Part shown: positions 7,114 to 11,833 of the stretch, piece after piece
Numbering within the stretch: position 1 is the stretch's first letter
How the letters are laid out: each line of letters starts with the position of its first letter
Source of the DNA: an uncultured Collinsella sp.
GTDB lineage: Bacteria > Actinomycetota > Coriobacteriia > Coriobacteriales > Coriobacteriaceae
Length of the DNA: 14,699 nt
Assembly (NCBI GenBank): GCA_902479095.1
Contig: CABSNL010000051.1
Location: 1 to 14,699, forward strand
Reading direction: 5' to 3'
Program-made: the position numbers and the translations under genes
The notes under the pieces: generated by a model
The model's database searches: none
Told to the model about the DNA's origin: nothing
What the model saw: the letters and a program-made list of their open reading frames with translations, nothing else

Positions 7114-7766
7114 GAATCATCGGCGGCGAATGGCGCGGTCGTAAGATCGAGGAGCCCCGTGGTCGCGATGTCACCCGCCCCACGACTGATCGCGTGCGCG
7201 AGGCGTGCGCATCTATGGTCATGTCGGCATTCGATTTCGATTTGGACGAGGTTCGTGTGCTGGACGCCTTTGGCGGCTCCGGTGCCTTAGGGTTAGAGAT
7301 GCTCTCTCGTGGGGCCCGCTCGCTCACGACGTTTGAGATCGATCGCAACGCCGCGCGGCTCATTACCAAGAATATCGAGTCGCTCTGCCGTGACCGTGCG
7401 CGTTGGCGTGTGGTCACGGGCGACATGCTGGCAAGTGCCTCGCGCGGTCGTGTACCGGGCGGCCCCTTTGATTTGGTCCTGCTCGACCCGCCCTATGCTT
7501 TTGGTGCCGAGCCGGTCGAGGAAATGCTGCAGAACCTGGCTCAGCAGGGTCTGCTTGCGCCTGGCGCTTATGCCCTGTTTGAGCATGCCTCCGCCGATGC
7601 GGGCGCGCATCCGGCAGGCTTTGAGACTGTACGTGAGAAGCGCTACGGCATTACCTCGGTCGACCTGCTTCGTTGGGTCGGCGATGACGACGGTGAGGAC
7701 GATAGTGCCGTCACCGATGCCGATAACAACGATGCCACGACGTTTCAGGAGGACGCCCATGAATGA
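7110..7766 (+). CDS. rsmD: 16S rRNA (guanine(966)-N(2))-methyltransferase RsmD
   Basis: It methylates G966 (E. coli numbering) of 16S rRNA using S-adenosylmethionine during small-subunit assembly. The 218-aa protein starts with the family signature 'MRIIGGEWRGRKI', then 'RPTTDRVREA'. The SAM-binding motif I is 'VLDAFGGSGALGLEML' (50-65), and the catalytic motif IV is 'LDPPY' (125-129). The core ends near 189. A further 28-30 residues, 12 of them Asp or Glu, form an acidic tail not usual in the roughly 185-aa family members. The ATG overlaps the recG stop as ATGA (7110-7113), with GGAGG directly upstream, so the two are translationally coupled. The acidic tail is encoded partly over the region that supplies the coaD ribosome binding site and start. 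Confidence 0.95.
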   Translation: MRIIGGEWRGRKIEEPRGRDVTRPTTDRVREACASMVMSAFDFDLDEVRVLDAFGGSGALGLEMLSRGARSLTTFEIDRNAARLITKNIESLCRDRARWRVVTGDMLASASRGRVPGGPFDLVLLDPPYAFGAEPVEEMLQNLAQQGLLAPGAYALFEHASADAGAHPAGFETVREKRYGITSVDLLRWVGDDDGEDDSAVTDADNNDATTFQEDAHE

Positions 7767-8256
7767 CACCATCAACCGCGTGATCGTCCCGGGCACCTTC
7801 GATCCCATCACGTTTGGCCATATCGATGTGATCCGCCGCGCCCGCCGCATCTTTCCCAGTGTGATCGTCGCTGTTGCAGAGTCGCAGGGTAAAAACGGTG
7901 TGGGCACCACGTTTATGCTCGATGAGCGCGTGGCGCTGGCCCGCGAGGCGCTCGGTAATATCGACGGCGTCGAAGTCCTGCCCTTTACCGGCCTCTTGGT
8001 CGACTTCGCTCGTGAGCAGGGGGCGGGGGCCGTGGTCAAGGGCCTGCGCGCCATGACCGACTTTGAGTATGAGCTGCAGCAGGCCGACCTCAATTATCGC
8101 TTGGATAGCGAGCTGGAGTCCATCTTTGTCATGAGTGCTCCGCAGTACGGTTACATCTCGAGCTCGGTCGTTCGCCAGATCGCCTCGCTCGGCAGCGATG
8201 TATCGACGTTTGTGCCGCCCAACGTGGTCGAAGCGCTCAGACATCGCTTTTCGTGA
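7759..8256 (+). CDS. coaD: Phosphopantetheine adenylyltransferase CoaD
   Basis: It catalyses the fourth step of coenzyme A synthesis: ATP plus 4'-phosphopantetheine gives dephospho-CoA and pyrophosphate. The protein is 165 aa, the usual size. 'VPGTFDPITFGHIDVIRRA' (10-28) is the nucleotidyltransferase motif, with T18-F-G-H21 as the (T/H)xGH catalytic box. 'KGLRAMTDFEYELQQA' (94-109) matches the phosphopantetheine-binding segment, with Lys for the more common Arg at its start. 'YISSSVVRQIASLGSDVSTFVPPNV' in two halves is the ATP-binding C-terminal segment with ISSS at 133-136. ATG 7759 follows AGGAGG (7747-7752) and overlaps rsmD by 8 bases; a longer in-frame extension upstream is only open frame inside rsmD. 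RsmD-CoaD is a widespread pair. CoA feeds the ACP prosthetic group, linking it to acpP downstream. Confidence 0.96.
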   Translation: MNDTINRVIVPGTFDPITFGHIDVIRRARRIFPSVIVAVAESQGKNGVGTTFMLDERVALAREALGNIDGVEVLPFTGLLVDFAREQGAGAVVKGLRAMTDFEYELQQADLNYRLDSELESIFVMSAPQYGYISSSVVRQIASLGSDVSTFVPPNVVEALRHRFS

Positions 8257-8280
8257 CGTTTTTTATTGCCTGGTGGCATG

Positions 8281-8289
8281 TGGTAAACT
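8281..8289 (+). promoter_or_regulatory. Candidate extended -10 promoter of the coiled-coil/DUF177 unit
   Basis: TGGTAAACT fits TGNTANNNT and lies 36 bases before the 8325 start. The bases 17 upstream (TTTTAT) are a weak -35; TTGCCT at 8266-8271 is only 12 bases away. The coaD-8325 gap of 68 bases is the first real break in the operon, which fits an internal promoter. Confidence 0.45.
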
Positions 8290-8324
8290 AGCACGATGAT
8301 ATGTTACCTATGAAAGGAGACCGG

Positions 8325-8822
8325 ATGCCGGGCGAGAATTTTCCTGGCGATAGGATCGTCAGCTTGGTCGATGAGCTCGAAGGGCTGATCGAGGAAGCCA
8401 AGCCGCCTTTCGGCAAGAACGCTCAGTTCAAGGTCATCGACGCCGACGTGTTCTTCAATATCCTCGACGAGATCCGCATGAGCTATCCCGAGGAGTGGCA
8501 GAAGTCCCGCCGTATCCTTAAGGAGCGCGAGGAGCTTATGGCTTCCGCCGCCGCTCAGGCTGATTCCATCATCGCCGACGCTCAGCAGCAGGCCCTCACC
8601 ATTGCCGGTGAGCAGGAGATCGTCCGCCTTGCGCAGCAGCAGGCCGACGACATCCGCGATCGTGCCCAGCAGTACGAGCGCGAGACGCGTTATGCTGCCG
8701 AGGACTACGCGGAGCAGGTCTTTACGCACCTGGAGGAGAACCTCAAGAGCCTGACTGGCACCGTTACCCGTTGCCGTCAGCAGCTCAACGAGGGTGCCGC
8801 CCAACAGAATGGTCAGTGGTAA
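8325..8822 (+). CDS. DivIVA/SepIVA-like coiled-coil protein
   Basis: A 165-aa soluble protein with no catalytic motif. The N-terminal ~60 residues read 'IVSLVDELEGLIEEAKPPF', then 'VIDADVFFNILDEIRMSYPEEW', like the head of the mycobacterial septation factor SepIVA as I remember it (a short helix, a loop, then a helix ending in a Pro-Glu-Glu stretch). Residues about 61-150 are a long Ala/Gln/Glu/Arg-rich helix, 'ASAAAQADSIIADAQQQA' being typical of DivIVA/F0-b-type coiled coils. I start at ATG 8325 because AAAGGAGA (8313-8320) sits 5 bases before it; the in-frame ATGs at 8301 and 8310 lack that spacing. The next gene is a DUF177 protein, as for Rv2927c-Rv2926c with rnc and smc nearby, so a role in septation or pole organisation is a reasonable inference, not shown. 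Confidence 0.65.
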   Translation: MPGENFPGDRIVSLVDELEGLIEEAKPPFGKNAQFKVIDADVFFNILDEIRMSYPEEWQKSRRILKEREELMASAAAQADSIIADAQQQALTIAGEQEIVRLAQQQADDIRDRAQQYERETRYAAEDYAEQVFTHLEENLKSLTGTVTRCRQQLNEGAAQQNGQW

Positions 8823-9376
8823 TGGCTGAGTTTCCGAGCGTTACCGTCGATCTTTCCGAGCAGCTCGAGTTTCCTGGAGATTCGTATCCGCTGACCGGTA
8901 AGGTCGATGTCGCCACCTACACGGTGGGCGAGAAGGAGTACCAGCTTCAGGACGGCATCGACTACGACGTTGTCTTTACCAATGCCGGTACCGGTGTCTT
9001 GCTCACGGGCATGGTCCGCGCGCACGCCACCGGCGAGTGCGACCGTTGCCTGGAGCCCGCCTCGTTTGATATCGCCGGCGAGATCGAGGAGTTCTACCTC
9101 TTTGAGGAGCCCGAGGATCCCGAGGCCTACGAGGACGGCTACGAGCTCCTGTGTGAGGACCGCATCGTCGATCTGGGTGAGCCCATCAACGACGCGGTCG
9201 TCATGGACACGCCGTTTGTGGTGCTCTGCAGGCCCGATTGCCGCGGTCTGTGCCCCACATGCGGTTGCAATCTCAACGTCGAGCAATGCGATTGCGCCGC
9301 CCAGGCAGAGGCAGAATGGGCCGCTGCCACGGAAAATCCATTTGCAGCATTGAAGAATCTCAAGCTTGATGAGTAA
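8822..9376 (+). CDS. yceD: DUF177 (YceD) family protein
   Basis: A 184-aa protein of the family commonly found just upstream of rpmF. In plants and bacteria it has been linked to 23S rRNA accumulation or ribosome assembly, but the biochemical role is unclear. The family core is visible as 'GMVRAHATGECDRCLEP' with a Cys pair at 73/76, then an acidic segment 'FYLFEEPEDPEAYEDGYELL', 'VDLGEPINDAVVMDTPF', and the C-terminal 'CRPDCRGLCPTCGCNLN' followed by CxC. Cys140, 144, 147, 156 and 158 could bind zinc. ATG 8822 overlaps the previous stop (TAATG), so translation is probably coupled; no strong ribosome binding site is seen, and an earlier in-frame ATG at 8771 lies inside the upstream gene. The order DUF177-rpmF supports the call. 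Confidence 0.92.
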   Translation: MAEFPSVTVDLSEQLEFPGDSYPLTGKVDVATYTVGEKEYQLQDGIDYDVVFTNAGTGVLLTGMVRAHATGECDRCLEPASFDIAGEIEEFYLFEEPEDPEAYEDGYELLCEDRIVDLGEPINDAVVMDTPFVVLCRPDCRGLCPTCGCNLNVEQCDCAAQAEAEWAAATENPFAALKNLKLDE

Positions 9377-9381
9377 AACTG

Positions 9382-9390
9382 TGGTAGTAT
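9382..9390 (+). promoter_or_regulatory. Candidate extended -10 promoter of rpmF
   Basis: TGGTAGTAT fits TGNTANNNT, six bases after the DUF177 stop and about 50 before the rpmF start. No convincing -35 is present because the upstream bases are coding. It closely resembles TGGTAAACT before the gene at 8325. Confidence 0.4.
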
Positions 9391-9440
9391 CGCTACTTGC
9401 GCGTAATCGCCACACTGGATAGTTCATAAGGAAGGTCACT

Positions 9441-9620
9441 ATGCCCGTACCTAAACAAAAGCAGGGTCGTATCCGCACTCACACCCGTCGTTCCGCCAAC
9501 ATGAAGATCTCGGCTGCGGCTCAGTCCACGTGCCCCCGTTGCGGCGCTGTCAAGCTTCCGCACCACGTGTGCCCCAGCTGCGGTTTCTACAAGGACCGCG
9601 AGGTTATCGTTACCGAGTAA
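9441..9620 (+). CDS. rpmF: 50S ribosomal protein bL32
   Basis: A 59-aa ribosomal protein, basic at its N-terminus ('MPVPKQKQGRIRTHTRRSAN'), which places it in the bL32 family of the large subunit. It carries a complete zinc ribbon: CPRC at 31-34 and CPSC at 44-47, the four-cysteine (C+) form. Genomes with zinc-free paralogues use these under zinc limitation, and none is seen here. ATG 9441 follows AAGGAAGG (9428-9435). It lies 64 bases after DUF177, the usual partner, and is followed by a hairpin terminator at 9661-9690. It is easily missed by length cut-offs at 60 residues. Confidence 0.96.
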   Translation: MPVPKQKQGRIRTHTRRSANMKISAAAQSTCPRCGAVKLPHHVCPSCGFYKDREVIVTE

Positions 9621-9623
9621 CGG

Positions 9624-9629
9624 TATACT
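9624..9629 (+). promoter_or_regulatory. Candidate -10 box upstream of plsX
   Basis: TATACT, four bases after the rpmF stop, would start transcription near 9636. Any such transcript must cross the hairpin-U tract at 9661-9690 before reaching plsX. The -35 region lies in the end of rpmF and is weak. Confidence 0.4.
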
Positions 9630-9660
9630 CTGGATGCGATGCCGTTCCAAATGGAACCAC

Positions 9661-9690
9661 AATGGCCGGCTCAATGAGTCGGCCATTTTT
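9661..9690 (+). terminator. Intrinsic terminator or attenuator between rpmF and plsX
   Basis: AATGGCCGGCTC (9661-9672) pairs with GAGTCGGCCATT (9676-9687), 12 pairs with one G-U and a 3-base loop, followed by T to 9690. It is a strong terminator by form. Only 17 bases separate it from the plsX start, leaving no room for a promoter in between, so plsX must be reached by read-through. A small hairpin GTTCC/GGAAC (9644-9657) lies just upstream. Confidence 0.85.
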
Positions 9691-9707
9691 GTATAAGGAG
9701 CATGAAT

Positions 9708-10727
9708 ATGAGTAACGTTCGCGTTTGTGTAGACGTTGTGGGCGGAGACGAGAAACCTCAGGTTGTTCTCGATGGTATCGAGGCTGCACTTGCCGCCGAT
9801 CCCGATATCGAGGTCTTGGCAGCTGGCCCCGCCGAAATCGTCAATCCCTTTGCCGCTTCCCATGCACGTGTTGAGGCCCTTGAGGCACCTGACGTTATCG
9901 CCATGGATGACGATCCCATTCGCGCCGTGATGACCAAACGCAAGTCGTCGATCGTGCTGTCGTGTCGCGCCATCAAGAAGGGTAATGCGGACGCGTTCTT
10001 CTCTGCCGGCTCCACCGGCGCCATGACCGCCGCCGCCACCGCCTATGTGACGCCGTTTAGGTATCAGGCCGAAGGCAAGAAGCAGCCGGTGCGCCCCTGT
10101 CTGACCAATGCGCTGCCCAATCGCGCCGGCGGTCTGACGGTGCTGTGCGATATGGGCGCCAACCCCGATGTCGAGGTTGACGATATGGTACGTTTTGCCC
10201 AGATGGGTAGCGCCTATGCCCGCGTCGTCCTGGGCATCGAGCATCCCCGCGTGGGCCTGCTTGCCAACGGCACCGAGGACGAGAAGGGCTCCAACTTTAC
10301 CAAGGCCTGCTTCCCGTCCATGAAAGCCGCCGTTCCCGGCTTTGTTGGTAACTGCGAGGGAACGGACATCACCTCAGGTAACTTCGATGTCGTCGTTGCC
10401 GATGGCATGTCGGGCAATATTGCGCTCAAGGCCACCGAGGGCGCTGCCAAGTTTTTACTGCAGGAGCTCAAGGGCGCCTTTATGTCTTCGCTCGGCACCA
10501 AGATTGCCGCGCTGCTCATCAAAAAGCAGATGCGCGAGATTAAAGCCAAGCTTTCGGGCGACGCCAAGGGCGGCGCGATTCTTTTGGGCCTGCGCGGCGT
10601 GGTCCTGATCGGCCATGGCGCCACCTCGGTCGAGGCTGTTAGAAACGGTACGCTCGCGGCGGCCGAAGCCGTGCGCGCCGGGCTGGTCGAGAATGTCGCC
10701 AACTCTATGGACGGTATCGTTTTATAA
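9708..10727 (+). CDS. plsX: Phosphate acyltransferase PlsX
   Basis: PlsX interconverts acyl-ACP and acyl-phosphate, the donor for PlsY in phosphatidic acid synthesis. It is a peripheral membrane enzyme. The 339-aa protein has the family N-terminus 'VCVDVVGGDEKPQVVLDG', where most members read D-A-M-G-G-D-x-x-P. It also has 'MDDDPIRAVMTKRKSSI', 'FFSAGSTGAMTAAAT' (97-111; the usual SAGNTGA with Ser for Asn at 102), 'GLLANGTEDEKG', 'FVGNCEGTDITSGNFDVVVADGMSGNIALK' in two halves, and 'GLRGVVLIGHGATS'. AAGGAG (9695-9700) is 7 bases from ATG 9708 but only 1 from ATG 9702, so I start at 9708. The FapR regulator that precedes plsX in Bacillus is absent. Together with FakA and AcpP it forms the acyl-phosphate branch in this window. 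Confidence 0.94.
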   Translation: MSNVRVCVDVVGGDEKPQVVLDGIEAALAADPDIEVLAAGPAEIVNPFAASHARVEALEAPDVIAMDDDPIRAVMTKRKSSIVLSCRAIKKGNADAFFSAGSTGAMTAAATAYVTPFRYQAEGKKQPVRPCLTNALPNRAGGLTVLCDMGANPDVEVDDMVRFAQMGSAYARVVLGIEHPRVGLLANGTEDEKGSNFTKACFPSMKAAVPGFVGNCEGTDITSGNFDVVVADGMSGNIALKATEGAAKFLLQELKGAFMSSLGTKIAALLIKKQMREIKAKLSGDAKGGAILLGLRGVVLIGHGATSVEAVRNGTLAAAEAVRAGLVENVANSMDGIVL

Positions 10728-10774
10728 GAGCGAGTAAGAGTGCTGTTATGTGCTTCGCGGCGCACGTCGTGGGG

Positions 10775-10780
10775 TAGAAT
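10775..10780 (+). promoter_or_regulatory. Candidate -10 box of acpP
   Basis: TAGAAT in the 124-base plsX-acpP gap, preceded by GGGG. The -35 is not recognisable. The start point would be near 10787, putting the palindrome at 10794-10815 in the first ~30 bases of the transcript. Confidence 0.4.
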
Positions 10781-10793
10781 CAGAACCGTGTCT

Positions 10794-10815
10794 TGGTACC
10801 GCCCGGGCGGTACCA
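10794..10815. promoter_or_regulatory. Perfect 22-bp palindrome upstream of acpP
   Basis: The half-site TGGTACCGCCC (10794-10804) is followed directly by its exact complement (10805-10815). As DNA it could be an operator for a dimeric repressor placed just after the predicted start. As RNA it makes a GC-rich stem, though a tight turn would cost central pairs, followed by ATTCTTTT, so it could be a terminator or attenuator. Both readings are inference. Confidence 0.6.
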
Positions 10816-10851
10816 TTCTTTTGGTATTCATGCACTATGAGAGGAAGCGCT

Positions 10852-11094
10852 ATGGACCGCTCCGAAATCTTCGACAAGATCGCCGAGGTCGCTGCTGACG
10901 TTCTAGGCGTCGATGTTGCCGAAATTAGCGAGGAGACCACCTTTGACGACCTCGATGCCAACTCGCTCGAGCGCCTGCAGCTGGTTACGGCTATCGAGGA
11001 CGAGTTCAACCTCGAGATCGATGACGAGACCCTGCTCTCGCTCAACTCTGTCGCCGACGCCGTCGACGCTATCGAAGCTGCCAAGGAGGCCTAA
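10852..11094 (+). CDS. acpP: Acyl carrier protein
   Basis: An 80-aa acidic, helical protein that carries growing acyl chains on a 4'-phosphopantetheine arm in the cytoplasm. The attachment serine is Ser38, in 'FDDLDANSLERLQLV'. The motif is NSL, not the common DSL. The third-helix part 'EDEFNLEIDDETLLSLNSVADAVDAI' is typical. ATG 10852 has GAGAGGAAG (10839-10846) about 6 bases upstream; the in-frame ATG at 10837 has no suitable site. The rnc start is 3 bases after the stop, and its ribosome binding site lies inside the acpP 3' end, so acpP-rnc is one unit. The pair acpP-rnc-smc is widely conserved. No fabD or fabG sits between plsX and acpP. Confidence 0.94.
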   Translation: MDRSEIFDKIAEVAADVLGVDVAEISEETTFDDLDANSLERLQLVTAIEDEFNLEIDDETLLSLNSVADAVDAIEAAKEA

Positions 11095-11097
11095 GTC

Positions 11098-11823
11098 TTG
11101 GCTTTATCCGACCGACTTACGCGCGCCCAGGAAATCCTGGGCCACGAGTTCAACAATAAGGTGCTGCTGCGCGCGGCGCTTACGCATCCCTCGGCAGTCG
11201 AGGGCCAGCCGGTTTCTGCCAGCTATGAGCGCCTTGAGTTCTTGGGCGATTCCATTTTGGGCGCTGTGGTCGCACGCTCCCTGTTTGAGTCCTATCCGGA
11301 GTTTGACGAGGGCAAGCTCACGCGCTTGAAGGTGTCGCTTGTCTCGGGCGCTACGCTGTCCGAGGTTTCTCACGAGCTGGGCATCGACGACATCATCATC
11401 TTTGGTGCCTCCGAGACCGGTACCGGTGCGCGCGGCCTGCATTCGGCCCTCGAGAACGTCTATGAGTCGCTCGTGGGCGCGCTGTACCTGGATGCCGGCT
11501 GGGACGTTGCGGCGGAGTTCATTCACCGTACGCTTAAGCCGCATTTGGCTTCCGAGCGTGCCGAGCATCCTGCGAACCCCAAGTCGTTTTTGCAGGAGTG
11601 CGTGCAAGCCGACGGTCACGAACCTCCGGCGTACAAGCTCGTTGGCTCCGAGGGCCCGGCGCATGCGCCCACATTTACCGCTGTGGTTTTGATCGATGGT
11701 ATTCGCCAGGGTCGCGGCTCCGGCTCCTCAAAGAAGGAGGCCGAGGGAGCTGCCGCGCTCGAAGCGCTCGACCGCATGGGTTACACCACCAACGGCGTGA
11801 TTCTGAACAAGAAGCACGTGTAA
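11098..11823 (+). CDS. rnc: Ribonuclease III
   Basis: A double-strand-specific endoribonuclease for rRNA processing and mRNA decay, 241 aa. The TTG start at 11098 is set by AAGGAGG (11083-11089) 8 bases before it. The catalytic domain (1-~150) has the signature 'YERLEFLGDSILG' (43-55), with Glu47 and Asp51 as metal ligands. The second cluster 'ALENVYESLVGALYLD' keeps Glu123 but has Asn120 where E. coli has Asp114; the Asp51-to-120 spacing of 69 matches E. coli. The double-stranded RNA-binding domain is about 160-229: 'PKSFLQECVQADGHEPPAYKL' in halves, and 'GRGSGSSKKEAEGAAALEAL'. A short tail follows. smc starts 10 bases after the stop. The signature Asn before Glu is Tyr here. Confidence 0.95.
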   Translation: MALSDRLTRAQEILGHEFNNKVLLRAALTHPSAVEGQPVSASYERLEFLGDSILGAVVARSLFESYPEFDEGKLTRLKVSLVSGATLSEVSHELGIDDIIIFGASETGTGARGLHSALENVYESLVGALYLDAGWDVAAEFIHRTLKPHLASERAEHPANPKSFLQECVQADGHEPPAYKLVGSEGPAHAPTFTAVVLIDGIRQGRGSGSSKKEAEGAAALEALDRMGYTTNGVILNKKHV

Positions 11824-11833
11824 GCGAGGAACC

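Noticed and set aside
9640..9660. FapR operator before plsX
   Set aside because: Only a short GTTCC/GGAAC repeat is present, unlike the FapR site I know, and no fapR gene is in the cluster.
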